A program made the position numbers and the translations under genes. The notes beneath the pieces were generated by a model. It saw only the letters and a list, made by a program, of their open reading frames with translations, ran no database searches and was not told where the DNA came from. Source: Tardiphaga sp. vice304 (GTDB lineage: Bacteria; Pseudomonadota; Alphaproteobacteria; Rhizobiales; Xanthobacteraceae). From it: a stretch of 64,000 nucleotides of DNA. The stretch lies in assembly GCF_007018905.1 (NCBI RefSeq), contig NZ_CP041402.1:3708001-3772000 (forward strand), written 5' to 3'. Shown piece after piece: positions 25,704 through 34,496 of the stretch; within the stretch, counting starts at the first letter, position 1; each line of letters begins with the position of its first letter.

Positions 25704-27395
25704 ATGTCTAACCGATCGACGTCACGTCTGGCCCGGAATTTCCTGCAGCGTTTCCTGCCTGCGGAAGGCGGCAATGTTGCCGTCATGTTCGCCATCGTGC
25801 TCGCCCCCCTGCTCGGCTTTGTCGGCGCCGCCGTGGATTATACCCGCGCCTCCTCGGCCCGGTCCTCCATGCAGGTGGCGCTGGATTCGGCAGCGCTGAT
25901 GGTCTCCAAGGACCTCGCGGTGACGCCCAGCATGACGGCCGCGGACATCACGGCCAAGGCCAGCGTCTATTTCAACGCGCTGTACACCAACCCGAACGCA
26001 CCGGCGATCACGGTTTCCGCCGTCTACACCCCCAACACCGGCAAAGGGGCGACCGTTCAGGTCTCGGGCGCCGGATCGGTACCAACCGAATTCATGAACG
26101 TGGTCGGCTTCCCGCGTCTCGCCATCAATTCGTCATCGACCACCACCTGGGGAAATGCCCGCATGCGGGTCGCGATGGCGCTGGACAATACCGGCTCGAT
26201 GAACCAGGACGGCAAGCTGCCCGCGCTCAAGACGGCGGCGAAAAGCCTGGTCGACCAGCTCAGCGCGCTCTCCAAGACCAATGGCGACGTCTACATCTCC
26301 GTCGTCCCCTTCGCCAAGGACGTCAATATGGGCGCCAGCAACTATAACGCCAGCTGGATCGACTGGACTGACTGGGAGGCCGAAGCGCCGGACCTCAACA
26401 CCTCGGCCAAGAAGCCGAGCAACTGGTCGCAGATCGGGCCAGGTTCGTCGTGCCCCTGGTCGATGAACTACGACGGCTTCACCTGCATGGCCAGCGGCAC
26501 CAGCACCAGCGTCGTCAGCAGCATCCCGTCGAGCGGATTGATTTGCCCTGGCGCCGACAGGTCGAGCTACCAATACGCCTATCATTACCTGATCAACGGT
26601 TGCTACACGAGCGTCGCCTCCAGTACGACCGTCACCGTCAGTTCGGGATATTATGCGAGCTGCAACGGCTTCTCGAGCGCCTGCACATGCAGCGGCAACA
26701 ACAATAGCAAGGTCTGCAAGCAGCCGACCTACACCCACGTCTGGACGCCGAACAACCGGAATACATGGAGCGGCTGCATCGCAGACCGTACCCAGGATTA
26801 CGACACCAAGAACAGCGCGCCGGTTACGGGCACGACGGCATCACTATTCCCCGCCGAGCAGTATTACGAGAACCAGGATTCCTATTGTGCGCCCGGCAAC
26901 TCGCCGCTCCTGCAGACGGTGACGCCGCTGAGCTATGACTGGAGCACGCTGAAATCCGGCATTGATGCCATGCAGGGCACCGGCGGCACCAACCAGCCAA
27001 TCGGCATGGCGCTGGCGTGGCAGTCTCTGGGCCAGACGGCACCGTTCAATGCCCCCGCCGAGGAGGTAAACTATACCTATGTGAAGGCGATCATCCTGCT
27101 GTCGGACGGTCTCAACACGGAAAACCGCTGGCCGGAATATGGCAATGGCAGCTCGCAGACCGGCACCATGATCGACGACCGCCAGAAGACCTTGTGCGAC
27201 AACATCAAGGCGGCGGGCGTTACGATCTACACGATTCAGGTCAATACGGGATCGCCGGCCGACCCGACGTCCAGTGTGCTGCAATACTGCGCCAGCAATA
27301 GCGGCAATTTCTATCTGGTCACCGCGGCGTCACAGACCGTGACGGCGTTCAACTCGATCTACAACTCGCTGTCGCAACTGCGCGTCGCGAAGTAG
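25704..27395 (+). CDS. TadG-like protein with TadE-type anchor and von Willebrand A domain
   Basis: A 563-residue protein. The N-terminal segment FLPAEGGNVAVMFAIVLAPLLGFVGAAVDYTRA (about residues 17-49) is the TadE/TadG-type membrane anchor. A VWA domain follows, with the MIDAS motif DNTGSMN (about 157-163) and a final LLSDGLNTENRW segment. An insertion of about 180 residues (about 210-390) is rich in Ser, Thr, Tyr, Asn and contains most of about a dozen cysteines. Such proteins act in Flp/Tad pilus systems or surface adhesion. No other tad genes are near, so it is an isolated member. The 299 bases upstream show no gene. Confidence 0.85.
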   Translation: MSNRSTSRLARNFLQRFLPAEGGNVAVMFAIVLAPLLGFVGAAVDYTRASSARSSMQVALDSAALMVSKDLAVTPSMTAADITAKASVYFNALYTNPNAPAITVSAVYTPNTGKGATVQVSGAGSVPTEFMNVVGFPRLAINSSSTTTWGNARMRVAMALDNTGSMNQDGKLPALKTAAKSLVDQLSALSKTNGDVYISVVPFAKDVNMGASNYNASWIDWTDWEAEAPDLNTSAKKPSNWSQIGPGSSCPWSMNYDGFTCMASGTSTSVVSSIPSSGLICPGADRSSYQYAYHYLINGCYTSVASSTTVTVSSGYYASCNGFSSACTCSGNNNSKVCKQPTYTHVWTPNNRNTWSGCIADRTQDYDTKNSAPVTGTTASLFPAEQYYENQDSYCAPGNSPLLQTVTPLSYDWSTLKSGIDAMQGTGGTNQPIGMALAWQSLGQTAPFNAPAEEVNYTYVKAIILLSDGLNTENRWPEYGNGSSQTGTMIDDRQKTLCDNIKAAGVTIYTIQVNTGSPADPTSSVLQYCASNSGNFYLVTAASQTVTAFNSIYNSLSQLRVAK

Positions 27396-27410
27396 CGCAC
27401 GCGCCAACTA

Positions 27411-27440
27411 AAACGCCCGGCCATCCGGCCGGGCGTTTTG
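27411..27440. terminator. bidirectional terminator between tadG-like and phasin genes
   Basis: The stem AAACGCCCGGCC / GGCCGGGCGTTT closes an ATCC loop, with an A run before and a T run after, so it can work on both strands. It serves two convergent genes. Confidence 0.9.
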
Positions 27441-27458
27441 ATAAAGCGTGGTGACGGT

Positions 27459-27794
27459 TCAGCGGGCGGGCGTCATCTTGGCGATGAAACCTTCGAACGG
27501 CTTGCTGGCCTGCTTGGCGAGGTCGGCATAAAGTTCGCTGATCTTGTGCGATTCCGCGACAAACGCCTCGTAGGACGACTTGGCGTATTCGGTCTGCGCC
27601 TCGATCGCCTTGTCGAGCGACCTGACGCCCGACAGCCTGGTGACGAAGGCATTGCCGTCTTCATAGGATTTCTTGGTGTAATCGCTGACGGCGGAGGCGA
27701 TCGCCTGCGCGCTGGTCTGCATGGTGGCGGCCGAGGCGACGACGCTGTCGAACTGTTCCTTGCCGTATTTCTGCATTTCTTCGACGTTGATCAT
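27459..27794 (-). CDS. phasin family protein
   Basis: A 111-residue all-helical protein starting MINVEEMQKYGKEQFDSVVA, preceded by GGAAAGGGATCC. The repeated pattern of small and charged residues (AATMQTSAQAIASAVSDYTKKSYEDG, then IEAQTEYAKSSYEAFVAESHKISELYADLAKQASKPFEGF) is the phasin_2 signature. Phasins coat polyhydroxyalkanoate granules and control their size. A perfect TTGTGCA-C-TGCACAA palindrome about 100 bases upstream is a plausible regulator site. Confidence 0.92.
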   Translation of the reverse strand: MINVEEMQKYGKEQFDSVVASAATMQTSAQAIASAVSDYTKKSYEDGNAFVTRLSGVRSLDKAIEAQTEYAKSSYEAFVAESHKISELYADLAKQASKPFEGFIAKMTPAR

Positions 27795-28179
27795 GGTGGA
27801 TCCCTTTCCAGACTGACAAGTCAGCCGTTTCCGGTCGCCCGGCCTCTGACTACGCCCATGTATATCGCACCGCACAATCCAGTCAAATGTTATTGTGCAC
27901 TGCACAACATTAATATTGAGCACAAATGCGCGGCTGCCCTGCAAGAGTTGCTTAACCTTTTGGAAACTCGCCGGTCCTAACCTCATTCCTTGGAGTGCTG
28001 CGTTCGGCTGAGAGGCCAATAACCGCATGGACACAATCTCTTAGCTGAAACGACAGTGACCGCGACACGGTCGAGAGAGTGTTCAGGCGCAGCGCGTGAA
28101 CGGCGACGCATCATGGATCGTGGGCTTAATTTAGCCTCACGGACCGGTGATGAGACGGAAGATCGGGACGGGGAAGTTC
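27795..28179. other. divergent promoter region between phasin and D,D-carboxypeptidase
   Basis: This 385-base gap has no credible ORF. It is AT-richer than its surroundings in the part near the phasin gene and holds the TTGTGCACTGCACAA palindrome and a related GCACCGCACAA half site at about 27867-27877. The two genes point away from it, so both promoters should lie here. Confidence 0.6.
27893..27907. promoter_or_regulatory. perfect 15-base palindrome, candidate PhaR-type operator
   Basis: TTGTGCA-C-TGCACAA is a 7+1+7 perfect inverted repeat 99 bases upstream of the phasin start. PhaR repressors of phasin genes recognise TGC/GCA-rich palindromes, so the site fits that role by analogy. A second imperfect site, ATCGCACCGCACAA, lies 20-30 bases closer to the phasin gene. 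Confidence 0.5.
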
Positions 28180-29949
28180 ATGCTTCGCACAACTTTGGCT
28201 TCATCGCGCACGCTGCGGATTTGCGCGCTCGGACTGGCCACGCTCATTGCGACCATCGCCCTCACCACCGATCCCGCCGATGCCAGGCGTCGCCATCGCT
28301 CCGGCCACCGTGTCGCCACCGGCGGCGGCTATAGCCCGGCGTTCGCCTCGATCATGGTCGATGGCAACACGGGCGCGGTCCTGTCCGCCAACAATCCTGA
28401 CGCCTTGCGACACCCGGCCTCGCTGACCAAGATCATGACGCTTTATCTGCTGTTCGAGAAACTTGAATCCGGCAAGATGACGCTCGATACCGAAATGGAT
28501 GTTTCGAAATACGCGTCCGAGCAGGCGCCGACCAAGCTCGGCCTGCGCCCCGGCCAGACGCTGCGCGTCGAAGACGCCATCAAGGGCCTGGTGACGCGTT
28601 CGGCCAATGATGCTTCCGTGGTGATCGCCGAAGCCATCGCCGGCGACGAGGACGATTTTGCCAAGCTGATGACGCGCAAGGCGCGCGCGTTGGGCATGAG
28701 CCGCACCGTCTACCGCAATGCCAACGGCTTGCCGAACGACGAGCAGGTTACCACGGCCCGCGACCAGTCGACGCTCGGCCGCGCGATCCAGGACCGCTTC
28801 CCGCGCTATTATCGCTACTTTGCGACCAGCGCCTTCGCTTGGCGCGGCAGCGTGATCCGCAACCATAACCGCCTGATCGGCAGCGTCGAAGGCGTCGACG
28901 GCATCAAGACCGGCTACACCCGCGCCTCTGGTTTCAACCTGGTGTCCTCGATGCGCCGCGGCAACCGCCATCTGGTCGGCGTCGTGCTCGGAGGCCGCTC
29001 CGGTGGTTCGCGCGACAACATCATGCGCAACCTGCTGGCCGAAAATTTCGAAAAGGGCGGCACGCGCCGCACCGTTGCCGCTATCACCGAACGCAATCCG
29101 AACGAGGCCGCGAGCGAGGTCGCCGAAGCGCAGGCCGATGCGCGCCCGACGCAGATGAAGCAGGTCAACGGCGCCGTGCAGGTCGCCTCCGCCGCGCCCG
29201 AGACGATCGAGACGCCGGTCCGCGCAGCTCCCCCCGTGGTCGTGAAGCCATCGGTGATGGCGGCGGCAACCGCAGCCTTGCCGGCGCCGCGCAAGCCGGA
29301 GCCGGCCATGCTCAGCAGCGGCGTCATCGAAGGCGCACCGCTGGCGCTGATCCCGGGCTCGTCCGATCCGATGAAGCCGGTGCGGGTCAAGACCGTGCAG
29401 GTCAAGTCCGGCCAGTTCAAGACGGCCTCGGCCGCCCCGGAAGCCCCGCCCGTCACCAATACCGTGACACGCAACGAAGCCGGCCGCAGCGCGGAAACCT
29501 CGAACTCGCTGTACCAGCGCTCGGAGATGCCGCGCCAGCCCGCCAATTTCGGCACCGGCCAGGGCATTCTCGGCGTGCTGCCCGCCAACCATGCACAGAA
29601 CCAGGCGATGGCCTATGCCGAGCCGGCCCCCGCGCCGCGCAACGCCCCGGTGACCCAGGCGCTGCAGCAGAACGGCGCCATCAAGCCGGTGATCGCTACG
29701 CATAGCGGCTGGATCATCCAGGTCGGCGCGCTCGACAGCGAAGGCGAGGCCAAGTTGCGCCTCGACGCCGCCCGTGAACAGGCCCGCGGCCTGCTCGGCA
29801 AGGCCGATCCGTTCACCGAGACGGTGGTGTCGAAGGGCGACAAGAAGCTGTACCGCGCCCGCTTCGCCGGCCTCGACAAGGATCAGGCGGAAGCGGTCTG
29901 CAAGACCCTGAAGCGCTCCGAGATCTCCTGCATCACCATCAAGAACTGA
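28180..29949 (+). CDS. D-alanyl-D-alanine carboxypeptidase with C-terminal SPOR domain
   Basis: A 589-residue exported penicillin-binding protein. A signal peptide (LRICALGLATLIATIALTT, ending near DADA) precedes the peptidase S11 domain with SxxK (PASLTKIM, near residue 87), SxN (RSANDAS) and KTG (IKTGYT). A long Pro/Ala-rich linker (about 305-500) leads to a SPOR domain (WIIQVGALDSEGEAKLRLDAA to the end) that binds denuded glycan at the septum. It trims peptidoglycan stem peptides. The ATG at 28180 has GGGACGGGG upstream; starts at 28147 or 28150 add 10-11 residues. Confidence 0.93.
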   Translation: MLRTTLASSRTLRICALGLATLIATIALTTDPADARRRHRSGHRVATGGGYSPAFASIMVDGNTGAVLSANNPDALRHPASLTKIMTLYLLFEKLESGKMTLDTEMDVSKYASEQAPTKLGLRPGQTLRVEDAIKGLVTRSANDASVVIAEAIAGDEDDFAKLMTRKARALGMSRTVYRNANGLPNDEQVTTARDQSTLGRAIQDRFPRYYRYFATSAFAWRGSVIRNHNRLIGSVEGVDGIKTGYTRASGFNLVSSMRRGNRHLVGVVLGGRSGGSRDNIMRNLLAENFEKGGTRRTVAAITERNPNEAASEVAEAQADARPTQMKQVNGAVQVASAAPETIETPVRAAPPVVVKPSVMAAATAALPAPRKPEPAMLSSGVIEGAPLALIPGSSDPMKPVRVKTVQVKSGQFKTASAAPEAPPVTNTVTRNEAGRSAETSNSLYQRSEMPRQPANFGTGQGILGVLPANHAQNQAMAYAEPAPAPRNAPVTQALQQNGAIKPVIATHSGWIIQVGALDSEGEAKLRLDAAREQARGLLGKADPFTETVVSKGDKKLYRARFAGLDKDQAEAVCKTLKRSEISCITIKN

Positions 29950-29978
29950 GCGCAGAAACCCTTCATTTACCTTGTTTG

Positions 29979-30007
29979 GATGGCCGGGACGATGTCCCGG
30001 CCATCTT
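29979..30007 (+). terminator. terminator of the D,D-carboxypeptidase gene
   Basis: A perfect 12-base stem, GATGGCCGGGAC / GTCCCGGCCATC, closes a GAT loop and is followed by TT only. It starts 30 bases after the stop codon. The short T run makes termination efficiency uncertain. Confidence 0.75.
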
Positions 30008-30164
30008 GCGTTTCACGGTAAACAAATCGGGCCCACGCAAACCTCTCGTCAAGACTTCGCGGCTAGAACGGAGGCAAGGGATGATCGACCACGCCGGACA
30101 ACGGCGGGCGATGGGGCGTCCTGCAGAGACCAGAAGCTCAGAACAGCGTTGTTAGCGTTCGGAG

Positions 30165-30893
30165 TTAGTTGCGATGCGTGCGAAGCAGAGTGTCCTTGGC
30201 CTCGTTTACCCGAGCCGCGAGGTACGTCGAGCCCCCCTGGTCGGGATGCAGTTTCTTCATGAGCGACCGATGCGCGTGGCTGATTTCCTCGCGCCCCGCC
30301 CCCGGCTGCAGGCCAAGGATCTGATAGGCCTCCTCGTCCGTCATTTTGCCGCTCGACGCCGCGCGGTCGTGCCGCCCTGCCCCGTCAGGCTGCGCGTCCT
30401 GACGCCAGGCGGGAAACCTGCGGTCCAGATACGATTCAAGTAACGCCACGCTCTCGGCATCGGAGCCGGCCATCAATGAGGCCAGCTGCGGCAGGTCGAA
30501 CGCCTCCAGCGACTGGCCGGCGTGGGGCCCTGCGAGAATGACGCCGGTCAGTGCGCCGCTGTCATGGTCGAGCGTCATCTCGAGATAAGGCGAGCGGACC
30601 TGCGAGGTCTGCCCGGCCGACTTGGCCCCTCGCCCACCGAACATCCCGCCGATATTGCTGAAACCGGCGGTGCCGAACGGCGACCAGCCGAGCAGCCCGG
30701 CGCCAAAAATGCCGAGCGGGATCGCCACCGCGAGTTCCCCCTTGATGCCGGTAAAAGCCGCCACCGCCAGCGCCACCACGCCGCCGCCGATCTTGACGCC
30801 GCGCGCCAGAATCGCCGGGTTCGCCGCGCGAAACATCTGCAGCAGCATGTAAATGACGAATACGGCGAGCGCGCCGGCGATCAGAGTAGGCAT
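30165..30893 (-). CDS. membrane-anchored DnaJ-domain protein
   Basis: A 242-residue protein with hydrophobic segments at about residues 1-17 and 33-72 and a J domain at the C-terminus (about 183-242: DEEAYQILGLQPGAGREEISHAHRSLMKKLHPDQGGS). The HPD tripeptide that stimulates Hsp70 ATPase is intact. A membrane anchor followed by a C-terminal J domain resembles Tim14/DjlC-like cochaperones. It probably recruits DnaK to the inner membrane; the client is unknown. Confidence 0.88.
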   Translation of the reverse strand: MPTLIAGALAVFVIYMLLQMFRAANPAILARGVKIGGGVVALAVAAFTGIKGELAVAIPLGIFGAGLLGWSPFGTAGFSNIGGMFGGRGAKSAGQTSQVRSPYLEMTLDHDSGALTGVILAGPHAGQSLEAFDLPQLASLMAGSDAESVALLESYLDRRFPAWRQDAQPDGAGRHDRAASSGKMTDEEAYQILGLQPGAGREEISHAHRSLMKKLHPDQGGSTYLAARVNEAKDTLLRTHRN

Positions 30894-30936
30894 AGGGCAT
30901 AGATAGGCGGTTGCGGGCCGAAGCGAAAGCTGTGCG

Positions 30937-31659
30937 CTACTTCATCTGTCCGAGCAGCTTTGCCGCACCCGGCGCGGTCTGCGACAGCCGCATCAGGGCC
31001 GCCCGGCCGCCGGCGGCGTAGGCCGCCACCGCCCGCAACAGCTCGCGCAACTGCGCGGCAGCGCCCGGATCGAACCGGCACCACGCCCCGCCCGTCAATC
31101 GCGCGATCTCGCGAAACGCCTGCTCGGCCGCGGGGTCATGGCCCTCCTGGAACATGAAGACCGGCACCTTGAGCAGGCCGAGCTCGCCGGCGCGGGCGCA
31201 GAGCTCATCGACCGATTCCTCCATCGCGTCGCCGACGAACACCAGCGCGCGGACGCCCGAGGCCACCGCCTCGCGCCGGGTCTCGGACAACACCTTGCCG
31301 ATCTGGGTCTGGCCGCCCTGGCAACTGATCCGGCCCATCAGCCGCGCCAGCTCGGCAGAGTCCGAAATCCAGCCCGTGGCGCGGCACTCCGCCATGCCGC
31401 GGAAATAGACCAGCCGGATGTCGAGGCTGCCCACCGAGGCGGCCTCGCGGAACATGTCGGCCTGCAGCGCGCAGGCCATGTCCCAGGTCGGCTGCCGGCT
31501 CATCGTAGCATCCAGCGCAAACACCAGCCGCCCGCGCCCGCCGGCCTGCGGCGCCATCGCTTTGGCCTTGGCGACGAACGCGGCGATGTCGGCAGCGGCC
31601 GACGGCCGGGCCGTCAGGGCGTCAGTGGCGGATTTGGGGATGGTTGGGTCGCGGGACAT
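30937..31659 (-). CDS. von Willebrand factor A domain protein
   Basis: A 240-residue soluble protein with a VWA fold. The degenerate MIDAS is FALDATMSR (DxTxS, about residues 47-55), followed by GQTQIGKVL and LVFVGDAMEE, typical later MIDAS parts. The start at MSRDPTIPK is a guess; upstream in-frame starts at 31677 and 31731 are possible. It lies 43 bases after the DnaJ gene on the same strand, with tight spacing, and the two may be co-expressed. The function is unknown. Confidence 0.8.
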   Translation of the reverse strand: MSRDPTIPKSATDALTARPSAAADIAAFVAKAKAMAPQAGGRGRLVFALDATMSRQPTWDMACALQADMFREAASVGSLDIRLVYFRGMAECRATGWISDSAELARLMGRISCQGGQTQIGKVLSETRREAVASGVRALVFVGDAMEESVDELCARAGELGLLKVPVFMFQEGHDPAAEQAFREIARLTGGAWCRFDPGAAAQLRELLRAVAAYAAGGRAALMRLSQTAPGAAKLLGQMK

Positions 31660-31734
31660 GGGGCTCGCTGCGCACATTGCTTTGTCTATGTGGCGAGTGC
31701 AGGTGACCCGGTCAATGGCGTGCGTCGACACGTC

Positions 31735-32025
31735 CTATTTCGAACTTTGCCTGTCCTGTGCCTGGTGAAAGATGGCCAAGACGCGCAGCTCATCCGACGA
31801 CTCGAATACTTCGTAAACGACAAGGTACGGTGTTTTCGGAACGATCCATTCTCGAGTGCCGGGGTCATTGCCGGGACGACCGCTGTCGGGGAAGTCGGTC
31901 AACCTTTCGATACTCGCATACAATCGCCAGACCACTTTGCCTGCGACGGCCGGTGTCTCATAAGCGATCCAACGGTAAATCTTTGCAATATCAGCGAGCG
32001 CCCGATCGTCTTAGGAGATCCGCAT
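31735..32025 (-). pseudogene. ParE/RelE-type toxin with premature stop at codon 5
   Basis: From the ATG at 32025 the frame reads MRIS, then TAA (31... bases 32011-32013), then continues without further stops as DDRALADIAKIYRWIAYETP...VVWRLYASIERL...YLVVYEVFESSDELRVLAIFHQAQD. That is a full-length ParE/RelE toxin of about 96 residues apart from the stop. The ATG is 9 bases after the antitoxin stop, as expected of a toxin-antitoxin operon. A single base change from a Tyr, Gln, Lys or Glu codon would explain the TAA. A GTG at 31935 could start a shortened protein lacking the first 30 residues, probably inactive. Confidence 0.8.
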
Positions 32026-32034
32026 CTCCGGCGA

Positions 32035-32256
32035 TCAGGAAACGAGACGCCGGATAAATTCGCGAGCTTGCTCGTTCGATACCAATACCTGGTCCGGGTC
32101 GGAACGGCGACGTCTTACCTCGGCGAGTTGATCATCGCTCAAGAGCGAATTGTGCCGGCTCGCAAGATAGTGGATCAACGCCCCTGCTGCCCCATCCTGT
32201 TCGGACGGCGGCAGCTTGCGCACTTCGATGAGAGCTTCTTCAAGGAGCTTGGACAT
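32035..32256 (-). CDS. antitoxin of ParE/RelE-type module
   Basis: A 73-residue acidic/helical protein, MSKLLEEALIEVRKLPPSEQDGAAGALIHYLASRH and on. The first 35 residues resemble short antitoxins that pair with ParE/RelE proteins (SEQDxxAxxLIxxL pattern). The C-terminal VLVSNEQAREFIRRLVS is the typical toxin-binding tail. It is intact, lies directly upstream of the broken toxin, and may now be an orphan. No strong ribosome-binding site is seen. Confidence 0.75.
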   Translation of the reverse strand: MSKLLEEALIEVRKLPPSEQDGAAGALIHYLASRHNSLLSDDQLAEVRRRRSDPDQVLVSNEQAREFIRRLVS

Positions 32257-32295
32257 TTCGAAAGTTTAGCAGAAAACGACGGGAAGTGAACCGTC

Positions 32296-33171
32296 TCAGT
32301 TCACGCCCGGTCGATACTGCGCGACCTGGCCCTGCGCAGGATCGGCGGCACTGCTCAGCGGCGTCGGCGCGGCCGCCTTCGGCTTCTTCACCACCGGCAG
32401 CTTGTTGTCGTCCTCAAGGAACTTGTCGAGCAGGCCCTGAATCTTGCTCTTCAACACGTCGGGACCGCGGTCGCTCATGTCGGTATGCTGCGCCCCGGTA
32501 TCGACCACCGTGATGCCGAGCTTCTCGCACATGTCGGCATCCGGCACGACGCCGGGATCGGGCTTGAACACCGCGTCCTGCGAGCGGAACGACAGGATCT
32601 TGGTCTTGCCGTCGGTCATGAACGGAACGCGCAGATTATCCAGCGTCACGACCTTGCGCACTTCGTCCGGATGCATCTTGGCGAAGTACATCGAGATGTC
32701 GCCGCCATTGGAATGGCCGACCATCGTCAGGTGATCGTAATCGGAATTCGGCTGGATCTTCTTCAGCTCGGAGATCGCGAACATGATGTTCTCGACGCCG
32801 CGCTTATAGACCGGCAGCCGGCCGACATAGAGCTCGCCGGCCTTGGTCACCAGCGGCGCATCCGTCGCGAGATCGTGCTGGATGCTCACGACCATGTAAC
32901 CGCGCGCGGCGAACACGTTGGCGAGGAAAGAGTACTCAGTAAATTTGACGGTGTTGCCGTGGTTGAGGATGGCGACCGGCAGCGTCAGCATGCCGGCATT
33001 GGCCTGCATTTCCTTGTCGCGGCGAACGGCCACGTCGATCTCGACCGGGCGGTCGCGAACCTTGTCGTAGAACGTCAGCGTCTCATGGCGGATCGCCCAC
33101 TTGCTCGCGGTGAAATACGCGACGGTGGTCAGTACGCAAACTGAAAGCAGGATAAGAATTCCGCGCTTCAT
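32296..33171 (-). CDS. alpha/beta hydrolase, membrane-anchored or exported
   Basis: A 291-residue protein. The N-terminal KRGILILLSVCVLTTVAYFTA is a signal anchor or signal peptide without an obvious lipobox. The hydrolase core has the nucleophile elbow GHSNGGD (about residues 152-158), an oxyanion-type LPVAILNHGNT strand and a C-terminal GAQHTDMSDRG supplying the His. The substrate is unknown. The last 35 residues are Pro/Ala/Lys-rich and disordered. Platelet-activating-factor acetylhydrolase-like or dienelactone hydrolase-like alternatives cannot be told apart. Confidence 0.8.
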   Translation of the reverse strand: MKRGILILLSVCVLTTVAYFTASKWAIRHETLTFYDKVRDRPVEIDVAVRRDKEMQANAGMLTLPVAILNHGNTVKFTEYSFLANVFAARGYMVVSIQHDLATDAPLVTKAGELYVGRLPVYKRGVENIMFAISELKKIQPNSDYDHLTMVGHSNGGDISMYFAKMHPDEVRKVVTLDNLRVPFMTDGKTKILSFRSQDAVFKPDPGVVPDADMCEKLGITVVDTGAQHTDMSDRGPDVLKSKIQGLLDKFLEDDNKLPVVKKPKAAAPTPLSSAADPAQGQVAQYRPGVN

Positions 33172-33551
33172 GTTGGTCCCTAGTGGCGTTCGCCGGCTAC
33201 GGTAAGTTAGGTGACAGACTCTCCGATGGCTTTTTCAATATATATGTCACAGCGCGATGACAGGAAGGTCAAAATGTGTGATTTGCCCGCCATAACATTG
33301 TGCGCCGCATCCTTTTATTGTGCATCTGCTCAATGGCGACGTCATTAATTACAGACAATTCTAACGACTATTTTAGTCTCCCGGCAGGGATGGACCTCCC
33401 AAATCGGGCATCATAACAACGGTATCCGCCCTCACGGGTTCCTGTTGGCAGAATGCCGGTCCTGTTGGCGGTAGTCGTGCCGCCCCCGCGTTTGATAGGT
33501 TGGCAGCGGCCCCGCAGCCGACTCACTGCCATTTCCAGGATCGCGTCCCCA
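33172..33551. other. intergenic region between divergent hydrolase and panC
   Basis: A 380-base gap, notably AT-rich at about 33225-33375 compared with its neighbours. No ORF with coding character and no strong hairpin were found. It should contain the promoters of the two divergent genes. Confidence 0.5.
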
Positions 33552-34403
33552 ATGCCCCGCTCTCCCCTGATCGCCCGCACCCTGCCCGCCCTCCGCCGCG
33601 CTTTGGAGGGGCTTCGCGCGCGCAAGGCGACGGTGGCGCTGGTGCCGACCATGGGCGCGCTGCACGACGGTCACATCGCTTTGGTGCGGCTGGCGAAGCG
33701 CCGCGCCAGCCGCGTCGTCGTCTCGATCTTCGTCAATCCCGCGCAATTCGCCCCCAATGAGGATTTCGGCGCCTACCCCCGTACCTGGAAGGCCGATCTA
33801 GCCAAACTCGCCGCCGAGGGCGTCGACCTGGTGTGGAATCCCGACGTGAAGACGATGTACCCGGAAGGCTTCGCCACCAAGATCCTCACCGAGGGGCCGG
33901 CGACCACTGGGCTCGAGGACCGCTTCCGCCCGCATTTCTTCGGCGGCGTGACCACCGTGGTCGGCAAGCTGTTCACCCAGACCCGGCCCGACATGGCGTT
34001 CTTCGGCGAGAAGGATTTTCAGCAGCTGAAGGTGGTGACAAGGATTGCGCGGGACCTTGACCTCGGCGTCAAGGTCACCGGCGCGCCCACGGTGCGCGAA
34101 CGCGACGGCCTCGCGATGTCCTCGCGAAATGTCTATCTCAGCGCCGAGCAGCGCGCCGCCGCCCCGGTGCTGTACCGCTCGCTGAAGGACGCGGCCAGGC
34201 GGTTGAAAGCCGGCGATGACATCAAGGCGACGATGAAAGCGGCGGCCGACGCTATCACCGAGGGCGGCTTCGCGCTCGACTATGTGGAAGCCCGCCACGC
34301 CGAATCGCTGGCGCCCGTCGCCTCGCTCAAGGACGGCCCGCTGCGCCTGCTGGTCGCCGCGAAAATCGGCAACACGCGATTGATCGACAATGTCGGCGTG
34401 TAG
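33552..34403 (+). CDS. panC: pantothenate synthetase
   Basis: A 283-residue enzyme that joins pantoate and beta-alanine with ATP in coenzyme A synthesis. The nucleotidyltransferase motif [19 protein letters not shown] carries the HxGH (about residues 34-52). [46 protein letters not shown] and the KMSKS-like [11 protein letters not shown] are all present. The start at 33552 gives the usual N-terminus. panB is not adjacent. The TAG stop is formed by the first bases of a palindromic repeat. Confidence 0.96.
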   Translation: MPRSPLIARTLPALRRALEGLRARKATVALVPTMGALHDGHIALVRLAKRRASRVVVSIFVNPAQFAPNEDFGAYPRTWKADLAKLAAEGVDLVWNPDVKTMYPEGFATKILTEGPATTGLEDRFRPHFFGGVTTVVGKLFTQTRPDMAFFGEKDFQQLKVVTRIARDLDLGVKVTGAPTVRERDGLAMSSRNVYLSAEQRAAAPVLYRSLKDAARRLKAGDDIKATMKAAADAITEGGFALDYVEARHAESLAPVASLKDGPLRLLVAAKIGNTRLIDNVGV

Positions 34404-34496
34404 CCCGGATGACAATCCGGGGCCGACCCATCCGCATCCCGGCTGTCCCCGGACGGCGTCACCGCGCGCGATGCGCGCGGTGACTTATCCGGGCTA
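34400..34496. repeat. palindromic intergenic element (TAGCCCGGAT type) at a gene junction
   Basis: The outer arms TAGCCCGGAT (34401-34410) and ATCCGGGCTA (34487-34496) are perfect inverted repeats. Inside is a perfect 12-base hairpin, GTCACCGCGCGC / GCGCGCGGTGAC, at 34458-34484 with a GAT loop. The element is related to that at 12200-12301. Its left TAG is the panC stop and its right CTA is the stop (TAG) of the converging gene. Confidence 0.88.
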
